NCBI GenBank assembly: GCA_002869225.1
Contig: PKTG01000115.1
Location: forward strand, 1-32,051
Source of the DNA: Candidatus Muiribacterium halophilum
Lineage (GTDB): Bacteria; Muiribacteriota; Muiribacteriia; Muiribacteriales; Muiribacteriaceae
Reading direction: 5' to 3'
DNA length: 32,051 nucleotides
The notes under the pieces are model-generated. The model was not told where the DNA came from. It saw only the letters and a list, made by a program, of their open reading frames with translations, and did no database searches. Position 1 is the stretch's first letter. Each line of letters opens with the position of its first letter. Shown here one piece after another: positions 1-9,729 of the stretch. Both the position numbers and the translations under genes were made by a program.

Positions 1-18
1 TCACTATTCACTATTTAC
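1..18. repeat. Short heptamer-type tandem repeat remnant
   Basis: Read on the minus strand these bases give the 7-base steps GTAAATA, GTGAATA, GTGA. This is the same family as the units at 28742-28769, in the opposite orientation. The window edge cuts the stretch, so its full length is unknown. It lies just upstream of the promoter of the first gene. Confidence 0.45.
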
Positions 19-27
19 TGCTTTATA

Positions 28-42
28 TGTTATAATTAAAGT
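28..42 (+). promoter_or_regulatory. Extended -10 promoter, probably giving a leaderless mRNA
   Basis: TGTTATAAT at 28-36 is a consensus extended -10 element (TG, one base, TATAAT). A weak -35-like TTCACT sits 18 bases upstream at 7-12. The hexamer ends 6 bases before the ATG at 43, so transcription would be expected to start at or next to the A of the start codon. No Shine-Dalgarno sequence is present. Leaderless initiation is inferred. Confidence 0.55.
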
Positions 43-1158
43 ATGAAAAATAAAAATGCTTTTACATTACTTGAGATGCTTATTGTCGTTGCAATAATTG
101 GGATTATAAGCACTTTTCTTTTTCCATATGTGAATAAATCTGTAAATGATGCGAAGTATACAAAAGCCAAGCAGGATTTTTCAGCAATAAAAGATATTAT
201 TCAGTATCACTATCTTTCAGGATTGGATAAACAGGGTGAACATATTGCACCCCTAGAGGAAGATTCACTTATATTACTAGATTATTTACATGACAATGGC
301 GATTTTGAGAATAAGACTGATAATGAACGCTTTCATGCAATAAACGCTTTAGACTATCTTGGGAAAAATGAGAATGTTAGTGTTCCTGTAGATCCATGGG
401 GAATGAAATATTCTGTTCTTGTAAGGAGTGAAACATTACCTGATCAAATAGATATCGATTTTTCAAAAGGAAGATATCATATAACAAAGATCTTTCAGCT
501 GGATCTTGGAGATCAGAATGATCTTTATATAGGAAAAAAAGTGTATTTTTATGCTCTTACTCAGCCGGTTCCAAACACAGGTCCTTTTGGAAGTGTAACA
601 CCTCCTGCTCCTATTGAAAAGGATGCCATATCACTGGAATTTATTTACAGATATTATTATACACAGACAAAAGTAGCACCATATCCTGAATTAAGGGATA
701 TGGTTTTATATATGACTAAACAGATGGAACAATCAACAACAGAAGTAGTACTTACTCCTAATTCACTTGGTTTTCCTGATGAATCCAAAAGATATGCGAC
801 ATGGAAGAAAGCTTATCTTACTATTCCAACCACTTCCATCGCAGATATACAGGATTATTCACTTTATTTCTCTATAGAACTTCCATCTACAACAATTGGA
901 AATCCTAATGAGACCAAACTTGAGATAAACGGTTTAATAATGAGAGCCAGATTACCGTATAATTCAAAGACACTTACCAGTTTTAGTGGTACTTTACCTG
1001 TTTTGGCTCTTAGTGTTGGTTATGCTGGTTGGGTTGATCTTTATCATTCATCCTTTAATGGAAAAGTAGATATAAAAATAATTTCAGCCGGTCCGGATCG
1101 TGAATTTAATAAGTATGATGATATTTCCAGTGATTATTCTCTTAAGCTGAATTTTTAG
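43..1158 (+). CDS. Type II/IV secretion-type pseudopilin (long, GspG-like C-terminus)
   Basis: 371 residues. The N-terminus is a class III prepilin signal: a short basic leader MKNKNA, then FTLLEMLIVVAIIGI, with the conserved Glu at position 5 of the predicted mature protein and a hydrophobic helix over residues 7-27. The residue before the cleavage site is Ala6 instead of the usual Gly. Near the C-terminus (about 352-362) is SAGPDREFNKYDDI, resembling the SAGPDG...DDI element of GspG-type major pseudopilins that binds calcium. The protein is more than twice the usual pseudopilin length, so the middle (about 60-340) is probably an added globular domain of unknown role. It is the only pilin-like gene here and lies 9 kb from the pil operon. 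It is expected to be an inner-membrane pilus subunit matured by a PilD-type peptidase encoded elsewhere. Sure of the pilin class, unsure of the role. Confidence 0.85.
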   Translation: MKNKNAFTLLEMLIVVAIIGIISTFLFPYVNKSVNDAKYTKAKQDFSAIKDIIQYHYLSGLDKQGEHIAPLEEDSLILLDYLHDNGDFENKTDNERFHAINALDYLGKNENVSVPVDPWGMKYSVLVRSETLPDQIDIDFSKGRYHITKIFQLDLGDQNDLYIGKKVYFYALTQPVPNTGPFGSVTPPAPIEKDAISLEFIYRYYYTQTKVAPYPELRDMVLYMTKQMEQSTTEVVLTPNSLGFPDESKRYATWKKAYLTIPTTSIADIQDYSLYFSIELPSTTIGNPNETKLEINGLIMRARLPYNSKTLTSFSGTLPVLALSVGYAGWVDLYHSSFNGKVDIKIISAGPDREFNKYDDISSDYSLKLNF

Positions 1159-1181
1159 GCTTTTTATAGTATCATATCAGA

Positions 1182-2657
1182 ATGAGCTCATTACTTAAGA
1201 AGACTATAGCATTTTCTACAGGGACACTTCTATCCAGGATACTTGGGTTTGGTAGAGAGATCATGTTTACCTACTTTCTTGGAGCATCACTTGTATCCGA
1301 TATATTTTTCGCAACATTCAGAATACCTAATTTTTTAAGAAAACTACTAGCGGAAGGAACTTTATCCTTTGCTTATATTAATATTTTCTCAAGACTTGAA
1401 AAAGAAGAAGGTTCTGAAGAGGCTCTCAAACTTTCCAGTGCTTTTTTAAACTTTATATTTTTGATTACTTTTTTACTGTTTATACTGGTTTTTCTTTTCT
1501 CAGATCAGATCATAAGGGTTGTGTTAATCGGATTTGAGGGAAATAAGCTGGAAATAGCTTCGTATTATCTGAGATGGTTGTTCCCTTTTATAATTCTAAT
1601 TTCACTTTCTTCTGTCTTTGCAGGATTTTTAAATATCAAAGGTGCGTTTCTTATACCCGCAGCTTCGTCAGGATTTTTAAATATATCCCTAATAACCGGA
1701 GTACTTCTTTTTAAAAGTGAAAATATCTTCTCAATGGGAAAAGTATTCGGAATATCAGTTCTTTTAGCTGGATTATTACAGTTTATAATGGTGATGTTAT
1801 TCTCTTTTAAAAAAGGGTTTCGTTATTATTTTATATTAAATCATACGGGTCTTCGTCGCATGCTCTTCTTCTTTATTCCTGGGACTTTTGCAATGGCAAT
1901 AACACAGATGAATGTTCTTGTTGATGGAATATTCGCATCTTATCTTCCAACAGGAGGTATATCCTGGCTTAATTATGGTAATCGGCTTATGCAGTTTCCA
2001 CTTGGCCTTTTTGGAATAGCAATATCCACAGTGATGACTCCTGAATTTGCAAAGGATAATGATAAGGAACGGGCAAATCTTAAATTATGTAAAGCTTTCA
2101 GGATGAACTCTGTTCTGATTATCCCTTGTATGATAGGTCTTATGATATTTTCAGAAGAGATAGTAAGTCTTATATTTTTTAGAGGAGAATTTGATTATAA
2201 GGATGTATTAGAGACTTCAAAGACACTGTTTTATTATTCCAGTGGACTTTGGTTTTATGCGGCTGTAAAGATAATGATGCCCATGTTCTATTCACAAAAC
2301 AGGGTCAAGATACCGGTCTTTTCAGCATTGTTTTCTCTCATAGTAAACTCAATACTAAATTTTATACTGATAAAATATTATCAGGCTTCCGGACTGGCAC
2401 TTGCTACTGCCATATCTGCTTTACTCAACTTTATGCTTCTAAGGTTCTTTTCAGGTAATGCTGGAGTAAGATTTGAATTTATTTTTAAGATGACTACAAT
2501 AACGATTATTCTTACAACAATGCTTATATTGTTGAAACAATTCAATATATTTTTTATTATGATAACATCAGTAATTTTATATATGATATTACTTAAGGTT
2601 TTTAAACTTGAAGAGTTTGATGACCTTATAAGATTTTTTAATAAAAAGAGAGCTTGA
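1182..2657 (+). CDS. murJ: Lipid II flippase MurJ
   Basis: 491 residues, close to the family norm of about 510. It is a polytopic membrane protein of the MOP superfamily that moves the peptidoglycan precursor lipid II across the inner membrane. The N-terminus has the MurJ hallmark: TLLSRILGFGREIM at about residues 15-28, then FRIPNFLRKLLAEGTLSFAY at about 46-65, which carries the conserved Arg and Glu of the central cavity. About 13-14 hydrophobic segments follow. There is no Shine-Dalgarno sequence before the ATG. A TATCAT hexamer at 1170-1175 ends 6 bases before the start, so a separate leaderless transcript is possible. Lies 23 bases after the pseudopilin gene and 21 bases before lepA. Confidence 0.93.
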   Translation: MSSLLKKTIAFSTGTLLSRILGFGREIMFTYFLGASLVSDIFFATFRIPNFLRKLLAEGTLSFAYINIFSRLEKEEGSEEALKLSSAFLNFIFLITFLLFILVFLFSDQIIRVVLIGFEGNKLEIASYYLRWLFPFIILISLSSVFAGFLNIKGAFLIPAASSGFLNISLITGVLLFKSENIFSMGKVFGISVLLAGLLQFIMVMLFSFKKGFRYYFILNHTGLRRMLFFFIPGTFAMAITQMNVLVDGIFASYLPTGGISWLNYGNRLMQFPLGLFGIAISTVMTPEFAKDNDKERANLKLCKAFRMNSVLIIPCMIGLMIFSEEIVSLIFFRGEFDYKDVLETSKTLFYYSSGLWFYAAVKIMMPMFYSQNRVKIPVFSALFSLIVNSILNFILIKYYQASGLALATAISALLNFMLLRFFSGNAGVRFEFIFKMTTITIILTTMLILLKQFNIFFIMITSVILYMILLKVFKLEEFDDLIRFFNKKRA

Positions 2658-2678
2658 TAAGGATAGAGGACATTATTT

Positions 2679-4466
2679 ATGTATGATAAAGAAAAGATAA
2701 GAAATTTCTCGATTATCGCTCATATAGACCATGGTAAATCGACTCTTGCGGATAGGATATTGGAATTATCAGGAGCTGTTGATACAAGAAATATGAAGCA
2801 GCAGTATCTGGATAATCTGGATGTAGAAAGAGAAAGAGGTATTACGGTAAAATTAAGAGCTGTAAGGATAAATTATAAAGGGTATGTACTGAACATAATC
2901 GATACTCCAGGTCATGTTGACTTTTCCTATGAGGTCTCAAGATCTCTTGCAGCCTGTGATGGTGCGCTTCTTGTTGTCGATGCAAGTCAGGGAGTTGAAG
3001 CTCAGACTCTTGCAAATGTCTATCTTGCGGCAGAAAACGAACTGGAGATCTTGCCGGTACTGAATAAGATAGATCTTCCTCATGCAAGGCCTGATGAGAT
3101 AAGGGAAGAGATAGAGGAGGAAATAGGTATCTCAGCTGCTGATGCTGTAGAGGTAAGTGCAAAAAACGGTATTAATATTGATAAACTTCTGGATAGACTC
3201 ATCGAATGTCTTCCTGCTCCGCAAGGAGATCAGAATAAAAAGCTTCGAGCTCTTATATTTGATTCTGTATACGATGAATATCGTGGGGTTATAATCTTTG
3301 TAAGAGTCTTTGACGGCTCACTAAAAAAAGGTGACATGATCACTTCGATTAGAAATAGAAAAGAATTTGAAGTTTCAGAGATCGGTTTCTTTTCACCGGA
3401 TATGAACCCTTGTGATAAATTGAACACTGGAGAAGTCGGTTATATAATAGCCGGAATAAAGTCTATTAGAGAGGTCAAAGTCGGAGATACAATAACTCAT
3501 TTTGAAGATCCGACTGATAATCCTGTGCCGGGCTATAAAGAAGTAAAACCAATGGTTTTTACCGGTCTTTATCCCGTGGATACTGTCAATTATATGAATC
3601 TTAAAGATGCTCTTGAAAAACTTACACTTAACGATTCATCTCTAAGATACGAACCTGAGAACTCAATAGCACTTGGTATGGGATTTAGATGTGGATTCCT
3701 GGGACTTTTACATTCTGAAGTGGTTCAGGAGAGACTTGAACAGGAATTTGATCTTGAGCTTGTAGCGACAGCTCCGAGCGTTAGTTATTTTGTCAAGAGA
3801 TCAAATGGTGAAGAGGGATTTATTGAAAATCCAATGAACCTTCCAGATCCATCTCAGATAGAATATGTTGAAGAACCTTTTGTCCGAGTGGAACTTATGA
3901 CACCAGCTGAATATGTTGGTGCTATTATGACACTTGCGGAAAACAGAAGAGGAAACATGAAAAACATGAAATATCTTTCAAGAAATAGAGTGGAACTTGA
4001 ATATGAGATGCCACTTGCGGAGATAATAATTGATTTTTATGATAAACTAAAATCATCGACTCGTGGTTATGCATCCATGGATTATGAACTTATTGAATAT
4101 CAGAGGACCGATGTACAGAAATTGGATATAAAACTAAACGGTGAGATCGTTGATGCTCTTTCAATGATCGTACATAGAGATAGAGCCTACTCTACAGGTA
4201 GGATGATCACCGAGAAGCTTAAAGAGATAATACCGAGACAGATGTTTAAAGTTCCGATACAGGCTTGTATCGGTGGAAAGGTTATAGCAAGAGAGACAAT
4301 TTCAGCTATGAGAAAAGATGTACTTGCAAAATGTTATGGTGGAGATATAACCAGAAAGAGAAAACTTCTTGAGAAACAGAAAGAAGGAAAAAAGAGAATG
4401 AAATCAATAGGAAACGTCGAGATACCAAGGAATGCGTTCCTTGCAGTCCTTAAGGTTGATGATTAA
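2679..4466 (+). CDS. lepA: Elongation factor 4 (LepA), ribosome back-translocase GTPase
   Basis: 595 residues against a usual 597-600. LepA is a translational GTPase that acts on ribosomes during initiation or stalled elongation. The G domain shows G1 AHIDHGKST at 14-22, G3 DTPGHVDF at about 75-82 and G4 NKID at about 129-132. It is followed by EF-G-like domains II, III and V and a Lys-rich LepA-specific C-terminal domain (for example [20 protein letters not shown] near 550-570). The ATG is preceded by AGAGGA at 2665-2670, a normal ribosome-binding site. The next gene starts 13 bases after the stop. Identification is secure. Confidence 0.97.
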   Translation: MYDKEKIRNFSIIAHIDHGKSTLADRILELSGAVDTRNMKQQYLDNLDVERERGITVKLRAVRINYKGYVLNIIDTPGHVDFSYEVSRSLAACDGALLVVDASQGVEAQTLANVYLAAENELEILPVLNKIDLPHARPDEIREEIEEEIGISAADAVEVSAKNGINIDKLLDRLIECLPAPQGDQNKKLRALIFDSVYDEYRGVIIFVRVFDGSLKKGDMITSIRNRKEFEVSEIGFFSPDMNPCDKLNTGEVGYIIAGIKSIREVKVGDTITHFEDPTDNPVPGYKEVKPMVFTGLYPVDTVNYMNLKDALEKLTLNDSSLRYEPENSIALGMGFRCGFLGLLHSEVVQERLEQEFDLELVATAPSVSYFVKRSNGEEGFIENPMNLPDPSQIEYVEEPFVRVELMTPAEYVGAIMTLAENRRGNMKNMKYLSRNRVELEYEMPLAEIIIDFYDKLKSSTRGYASMDYELIEYQRTDVQKLDIKLNGEIVDALSMIVHRDRAYSTGRMITEKLKEIIPRQMFKVPIQACIGGKVIARETISAMRKDVLAKCYGGDITRKRKLLEKQKEGKKRMKSIGNVEIPRNAFLAVLKVDD

Positions 4467-4479
4467 GGGGGAAAAAGAT

Positions 4480-4758
4480 ATGAAGAAAGAAAAAGTGGTC
4501 ATTACAGCTCTTGGAGCAAATAAAAGCGGTATTGTTGCTAGTGTTGCTCAGACAGCAGCTGATTATAACTGTTCAATACTAGATATGACTCAGACAATAA
4601 TCGATGAACTGTTTGCTATGATAATAATAGTTGATATAACTGATATAAAAATGGATTTTTCAGATTTTAAAGAAAAGTTTGAGAGACGCGGTGAAGAACT
4701 TGGAATAAAGATATTTGTTCAGCATGAGAACGTATTTAGATATATGCATAGAATATAA
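4480..4758 (+). CDS. ACT domain protein, UPF0237 family
   Basis: 92 residues, a single ACT fold: VVITALGANKSGIVASVAQ near the N-terminus is the ligand-facing loop and helix of ACT domains. The start at 4480 follows AAGGGGG at 4465-4471; a longer frame beginning at 4432 would overlap lepA and adds nothing conserved. UPF0237 proteins are typically encoded immediately before UPF0210 proteins, as here (gap of 15 bases). The pairing suggests that the ACT domain senses a small molecule, probably an amino acid, for its partner. The ligand is not known. Confidence 0.9.
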   Translation: MKKEKVVITALGANKSGIVASVAQTAADYNCSILDMTQTIIDELFAMIIIVDITDIKMDFSDFKEKFERRGEELGIKIFVQHENVFRYMHRI

Positions 4759-4764
4759 AGGAGG
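4757..4764 (+). promoter_or_regulatory. Consensus ribosome-binding site of the UPF0210 gene
   Basis: AAAGGAGG ends 9 bases before the ATG at 4774 and overlaps the UPF0237 stop codon. It shows that this organism uses canonical Shine-Dalgarno initiation, which makes the SD-less starts at 43, 1182 and 19398 stand out. Confidence 0.85.
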
Positions 4765-4773
4765 ACCTTTTTA

Positions 4774-6138
4774 ATGTTTATACAACCGGAAGAGATATTA
4801 GAGACATTGGGAATGGTCCATGTTGAGAATCTTGATGTTAGGACTACTACCCTGGGAATAAGTCTAAGGGATTGTTCTCATGATGAAATAGATGTATGTG
4901 CAAAAAGAGTCTATGACAAGATATGCCAGAAAGGTGAACGACTTGTCGAGATGGCAAATAAAGTTGAAAACAAATACGGTATTCAAATTGTTAATAAAAG
5001 AGCATCAGTGACTCCTATAGCTATAATCGGAGAAAGGTTTGGCAAAGAGGAAATGGTCAAACTTGCTCAGGCAATGGATAAAGCTGCTGAGACAATAGGC
5101 ATTAACTTTATTGGTGGTTATTCAGCACTTGTTCAAAACGGAGCTACCACAGGTGATATTGCTTTGATGGAATCGATTCCTCAGGCGCTAGCGACAACAG
5201 AGAGAGTATGTTCATCTGTTAATCTGGCTTCGACAAGAGCTGGTATAAATCTTGATGAAGTAAATAGAATGGCAAGAATGATAAAAAAGACAGCTGAGGC
5301 AACCGCAGCTGATGGAAGTATTGGATGTGCTAAACTAGTTGTATTCGGTAATGCTGTAGAAGATAATCCTTTTATTGCCGGAGCTTTTCATGGTGTGAGT
5401 GGACCCGATGCTGTTATCAATGTAGGTATTAGTGGACCTGGTGTTGTAAGACACGTCATGAGTAAATACGGCAAAGATCTTGATATAGGTGAGGTCGCTG
5501 AACTTATTAAAAAGACTGCTTTTAAGATTACACGAATGGGACAACTTTTCGGAAGTGAAGTCTCAGAGTTGCTTGGTTATCCATTTGGTATTGTTGACAT
5601 ATCACTTGCTCCAACTCCAGCTATCGGGGATAGTGTTGCAAATATCCTTGAGGAGATGGGAGTTGAAAGATGTGGTACAAACGGTACTACATTAGCACTT
5701 GCTATTCTTAATGATGCTGTTAAAAAAGGTGGACTTATGGCAGCAAATCATGTTGGTGGTTTGTCGGGAGCATTTATACCTGTCAGTGAGGATCAGGGGA
5801 TGATCGAAGCGGTTGAACTCGGGGCTCTTAACCTCGATAGATTGGAAGCTATGACATGTGTATGCTCGGTAGGTCTTGATATGATAGCGATTCCAGGAGA
5901 TACTCCTGCCAGTGCGATTGCAGGTATTATTGGAGATGAACTTGCTATCGGTATGATAAATAGCAAGACTACTGCGGCAAGACTTATTCCTGTAGTTGGT
6001 AAGAAAGTAGGCGATAAGGTTTGTTATGGTGGACTTTTAGGTGATGCTCCTATAATGCATGTCAACACTTTTTCCTGTGATAAACTTATGCAGAGAGGTG
6101 GAAGAGTACCAGCACCTGTTCAGGCACTTAAAAACTAG
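4774..6138 (+). CDS. UPF0210 (DUF711) protein, PFL-like fold
   Basis: 454 residues, the standard length for the UPF0210 family. Typical family stretches are visible: [17 protein letters not shown] near residues 18-34, [11 protein letters not shown] near 75, [15 protein letters not shown] near 115-129, and [18 protein letters not shown] near 325-342. Structures of family members resemble the pyruvate formate-lyase/ribonucleotide reductase barrel, but I see no glycyl-radical loop, and the biochemical function is not established. A consensus ribosome-binding site lies at 4757-4764. The partner UPF0237 ACT protein is encoded just upstream. Confidence 0.92.
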   Translation: MFIQPEEILETLGMVHVENLDVRTTTLGISLRDCSHDEIDVCAKRVYDKICQKGERLVEMANKVENKYGIQIVNKRASVTPIAIIGERFGKEEMVKLAQAMDKAAETIGINFIGGYSALVQNGATTGDIALMESIPQALATTERVCSSVNLASTRAGINLDEVNRMARMIKKTAEATAADGSIGCAKLVVFGNAVEDNPFIAGAFHGVSGPDAVINVGISGPGVVRHVMSKYGKDLDIGEVAELIKKTAFKITRMGQLFGSEVSELLGYPFGIVDISLAPTPAIGDSVANILEEMGVERCGTNGTTLALAILNDAVKKGGLMAANHVGGLSGAFIPVSEDQGMIEAVELGALNLDRLEAMTCVCSVGLDMIAIPGDTPASAIAGIIGDELAIGMINSKTTAARLIPVVGKKVGDKVCYGGLLGDAPIMHVNTFSCDKLMQRGGRVPAPVQALKN

Positions 6139-6143
6139 ACAAG

Positions 6144-7283
6144 GTGAAAGAAAAGACTGCTGGTCTATATATTCACATACCTTTTTGTGAAAAGAGATGT
6201 GACTACTGTGATTTTTATTCTGAGACTGGAATAGATGACAGCATTAGAGAAAGATATCTGACTGCACTTATAAAAAATCTTGATTTTTTAAGGAAAGATC
6301 ATGTAAATTCTTTAAAAAAAATATATACAATATATATTGGTGGTGGTACTCCTTTTGTTCTTGGAGTAAATAATCTAAAAGAGCTTATCGATCAGTCTTT
6401 AAATCATCTTACATCTGAAGTTTTAGAGATCACAGTAGAGGTGAATCCAGTCTATTCTGATATTGATGATGTTGAGTATTTAGCTTCAGAAAAAAGTATT
6501 ACAAGAATATCGATTGGAGTTCAATCCTTTTTTTCAGATCAGTTGAAATGGTTGGGCAGAAGTTATTACAAAGAGATCGATAAGATACTCGGACGGTTAC
6601 TTGATATAAAAGGAATAAAGAAAAATATTGATCTAATAGTAGGACAACCAGGTTTTGAAAAAGAAAGATTTATAAAAAGGTTTAATGATCTAAATATTCA
6701 AGAAAGATGTGAACATATATCGGTTTATATGCTTAGTCTTAATAAGACTCTTTCACAAAAAAGACGTGTGCTGGCAGATAATAATATTGATAAAAGAAGC
6801 GTAGCGGATATGAAATCAATATCTTCGTTTCTCAAAAAGAAGGGGTATGATCATTATGAGATATCCTCCTTTGCAAAAGCAGGAAATCAGTGTCTTCACA
6901 ATCTTCATTACTGGAACTTTGATGATTATTTATCGATTGGAGCTGATTCATCAATGAAGATAGACGGAGTTATAAGAAAATATGATAAGATAGAAAACTA
7001 TATGAATGATCCTATCCCAATATCAAGTTCATGTGAAAAAACCGATTTATATGATCTTTTGATGATGAGGATGAGACTGGGAAAAGGCATATATTTAAAT
7101 GATCCTGAAATAGCAGATATTAAAAATTTGCTCCAAACATGTATTTTTATTTATAATAAATATAGGGAATATGTTATATTTGAAGATAATAGATTCAAAT
7201 TAAATGAAAAAGTTTTTATGTTTTATAACACTATAGTGAGTGAGCTTTTTAAAAAGCTGGAGGAATTGGATGACCGGATATAA
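6144..7283 (+). CDS. hemW: HemW-like radical SAM protein
   Basis: 379 residues. The N-terminus reads LYIHIPFCEKRCDYCDF (about 8-24), the CxxxCxxC radical-SAM cluster motif with the additional aromatic and Cys context typical of HemW (formerly 'oxygen-independent coproporphyrinogen oxidase-like'). YIGGGTP at about 65-71 is the SAM-binding GGGTP element. HemW is thought to be a heme chaperone and not a coproporphyrinogen oxidase. The GTG start at 6144 lies 5 bases after the UPF0210 stop; its only SD-like bases (AAGG) overlap the start codon, so translational coupling is likely. The last 14 bases overlap the next gene. Confidence 0.88.
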   Translation: MKEKTAGLYIHIPFCEKRCDYCDFYSETGIDDSIRERYLTALIKNLDFLRKDHVNSLKKIYTIYIGGGTPFVLGVNNLKELIDQSLNHLTSEVLEITVEVNPVYSDIDDVEYLASEKSITRISIGVQSFFSDQLKWLGRSYYKEIDKILGRLLDIKGIKKNIDLIVGQPGFEKERFIKRFNDLNIQERCEHISVYMLSLNKTLSQKRRVLADNNIDKRSVADMKSISSFLKKKGYDHYEISSFAKAGNQCLHNLHYWNFDDYLSIGADSSMKIDGVIRKYDKIENYMNDPIPISSSCEKTDLYDLLMMRMRLGKGIYLNDPEIADIKNLLQTCIFIYNKYREYVIFEDNRFKLNEKVFMFYNTIVSELFKKLEELDDRI

Positions 7284-8799
7284 ATACAAGACAATGATCA
7301 TTGTAATAATGTTGATTGTTATTTCTTCAATAAATGTTATGGCAAATCTTGATCTTCTTGAAAACCTTATTAATTTTCATATAAGTTCAGGAGATTATGA
7401 AAAAGCTATGGAAAACATTGATAAAGGACTTAATATGGAACCCGATAATAAAAAGTTCCTTGATTTGAAAAATAAAGTGCTGGATCTAATGAAAAAAGAT
7501 ACTGATTCTTCGAAAGACAAAATAAAAGAAGATGATAAACAAACTGAAAAAGAAGAAAATATCAAAGAATTTGATCCGGGAAAGGTTCTTCCTGAGAAAA
7601 AGCTAAAACCTTTTAAGTTTTTTTCAGAGATTGAAAAGACGAAGATAAAGACTTTAAACGATGAAGGTGTAAAACTAAAAAGCCTGGATAAGAATACCGA
7701 GGCCAAAGCAAAATTTCTTGAAGTATTAAAGTATGATGATCTTGACTCAACAGCAAACTTTTATCTTGGAACTATTCTCTATAATGAAGGAGATTATGAT
7801 GGTTCGCTGGAAAAATTTAAAAAGGTAATGACTTATGATCCTGAAAACAGTCAAGCTATATATTGGATGGCAAGAGTCTATGCTAAAAAGCAAAAATATG
7901 ATATTGCAGCGTCGCTTTATAAAAAGGTCATTGAAATAAATCCTAAAAGTGTCATGGCTTATGCACAGCTTGCCAGCCTTTATCAGGCTAGAAAAAATAT
8001 CTCAAAAGCAGAAGAGTATTACAAAGATGCATTGAAGGTTGATTCAAAACTTATTACAGTGTATATGTCTCTTGCTAATCTTTATCTCAATTATAAGATG
8101 TATTCAAAAGCTATTGAGATATATCAGGAGATGGTAAGGATATATCCTAAAAATCCATATTCATATACAGGTCTTGCATATGTTTATTTTGAACTCGGTG
8201 AGTTTGATAATACATGGAAGATGTATGCTATGGCAGAAAATCTTTCTCAGGATAATCCAGAGGTCCTTGCTTTAAAAGCGGTTGGCTTTTTTTATCAGAA
8301 AGATTTTGGAAAAGCAGAAGAAGCTGCTGAAAAAGCGATTCAGAGGGGTTCAACAAATAAAAAGATATATAGAATGATTACTAAGACCCTTTACATAAAC
8401 AATGAGAAAAAGTCCATGATGCAATACGCCACTAAAGGACTTAGATATTTTACTTCAGATCCATATTTGAATTATTATATGGGACTGGCAAATTTTGATC
8501 TCAATGAATTTGAAAAGGCTATGGGCTATTTTCAAAGGACTCTGGTTTATTGGGAATCAGATTCAGATGTCATACATAAACTAGCAAAGATATACAGTAG
8601 CCTTAAATATTATACGGCTTCACTTGAACTTTATAAAAGACTACTCAAGGATTTTTCAAAAGATAAAAATATAGAAAACTGGAAAAAAGAAGCCCAAACT
8701 GTTTACAACGATTATAAAAACTATAAAGAAGTAGAAGTTCCCGTTCCGCAGCAGAATTTTGAACAGGGATATGATTATCAGCCTCCAGCAGGTTTCTAA
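7270..8799 (+). CDS. Exported tetratricopeptide-repeat protein
   Basis: 509 residues from the ATG at 7270, chosen because GGAGG at 7259-7263 precedes it at normal spacing; a longer frame from GTG at 7240 has no such site. Residues 1-21 form a signal peptide (basic start, hydrophobic core, VMA cleavage motif). One TPR-like unit is near 24-55 and a charged Lys/Glu/Asp-rich linker spans about 75-115. From about 130 to 480 there are some ten TPRs, for example ANFYLGTILYNEGDYDGSLE. The tail is Pro/Gln-rich. It is a scaffold protein of the periplasm or envelope. TPR proteins serve many systems, so no specific role can be assigned; a link to pilus assembly or envelope biogenesis is a guess from context. 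Confidence 0.85.
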   Translation: MTGYKYKTMIIVIMLIVISSINVMANLDLLENLINFHISSGDYEKAMENIDKGLNMEPDNKKFLDLKNKVLDLMKKDTDSSKDKIKEDDKQTEKEENIKEFDPGKVLPEKKLKPFKFFSEIEKTKIKTLNDEGVKLKSLDKNTEAKAKFLEVLKYDDLDSTANFYLGTILYNEGDYDGSLEKFKKVMTYDPENSQAIYWMARVYAKKQKYDIAASLYKKVIEINPKSVMAYAQLASLYQARKNISKAEEYYKDALKVDSKLITVYMSLANLYLNYKMYSKAIEIYQEMVRIYPKNPYSYTGLAYVYFELGEFDNTWKMYAMAENLSQDNPEVLALKAVGFFYQKDFGKAEEAAEKAIQRGSTNKKIYRMITKTLYINNEKKSMMQYATKGLRYFTSDPYLNYYMGLANFDLNEFEKAMGYFQRTLVYWESDSDVIHKLAKIYSSLKYYTASLELYKRLLKDFSKDKNIENWKKEAQTVYNDYKNYKEVEVPVPQQNFEQGYDYQPPAGF

Positions 8800-8817
8800 T
8801 TAATATTAGGTTGATCA

Positions 8818-9729
8818 ATGGAAAAAATCGTAATAATATCAGGACCAACAGCATCAGGAAAGACCTCTTTATCAATAAGACTTGCACATGAGATAAACGG
8901 TGAGATCATATCCTGTGATTCCATGCAGATATATAAAAATATGGATATTGGAACAGCAAAGATAAAAGAGGAAGAAAAAGAGGGTATACCTCATCATATG
9001 ATAGATATTATAGATCCTGATGAGGAATTTTCAGTCAATGAATTTGTTGATCTTGTGGATGATCTCATCAAGAAGATCATATCTTCCAAAAAGACACCTA
9101 TTCTTGTTGGTGGAACAGGATTTTTTATTCATAGTCTTATTTTTGGACTTTCCCAGCTTCCTTCAAAAGATGATAATCTTCGTTCTCAGTATGAAAAGAT
9201 ACATAAGGAAAAGGGTGAATCAGCGCTTTATGAAATACTTCTAAAGAAATGGCCTGAAAGAGCAGAACAGCTTGATAAGTCTGATAAAAAAAGGATTATA
9301 AGAGCTTTAGAGATATATGATCTGGGAGCTAAAGACAGTTTTTATAATGAAAAGAAAAAGAAATATGATTTTGTTATGTTCTATATTGATACTCCAAGAG
9401 AGATTCTTTGGAACAGGATTGAAAAAAGGGTTCATATGATGATAAAGCAGGGTCTGGAACAGGAAGTCAGGGATATTTTAAAAAGTACAGGATTCTCTAA
9501 ACAGGCAGCAAAAGGAATAGGATATTCTGAGATGATCGAATATATAAATGGAAAAAAGTATATAAAAATAAAAGATGTTGCAAAAGATATTTCGATTCAT
9601 ACAAGACAATTTTCTAAACGACAACGTACTTTTTTTAAAAATAAGTTTAAAAATATGATTTTTTTAGAAAATTCTGATATAAATATGGATAAGATAAAAA
9701 AATATTTTCACAACTCGGAGGGTATTTAA
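8818..9729 (+). CDS. miaA: tRNA dimethylallyltransferase MiaA
   Basis: 303 residues, the normal length. MiaA adds a dimethylallyl group to N6 of A37 in tRNAs reading UNN codons. The P-loop is GPTASGKT at residues 9-16, followed by the DMAPP/tRNA-contacting DSMQIYKNMDIGTAKI at about 36-51 and VGGTGFFIHSL near 98-108. The C-terminal RQFSKRQRTFFK is also typical. Only a weak TAGG lies upstream of the ATG. The stop codon overlaps the hfq start (TAATG), the classic miaA-hfq pairing. Confidence 0.96.
   Translation: MEKIVIISGPTASGKTSLSIRLAHEINGEIISCDSMQIYKNMDIGTAKIKEEEKEGIPHHMIDIIDPDEEFSVNEFVDLVDDLIKKIISSKKTPILVGGTGFFIHSLIFGLSQLPSKDDNLRSQYEKIHKEKGESALYEILLKKWPERAEQLDKSDKKRIIRALEIYDLGAKDSFYNEKKKKYDFVMFYIDTPREILWNRIEKRVHMMIKQGLEQEVRDILKSTGFSKQAAKGIGYSEMIEYINGKKYIKIKDVAKDISIHTRQFSKRQRTFFKNKFKNMIFLENSDINMDKIKKYFHNSEGI

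Noticed and set aside
7240-7269. Upstream GTG start for the TPR protein
   Set aside because: It lies inside hemW, has no ribosome-binding site and would place ten extra residues before the signal peptide; ATG 7270 follows GGAGG at normal spacing.
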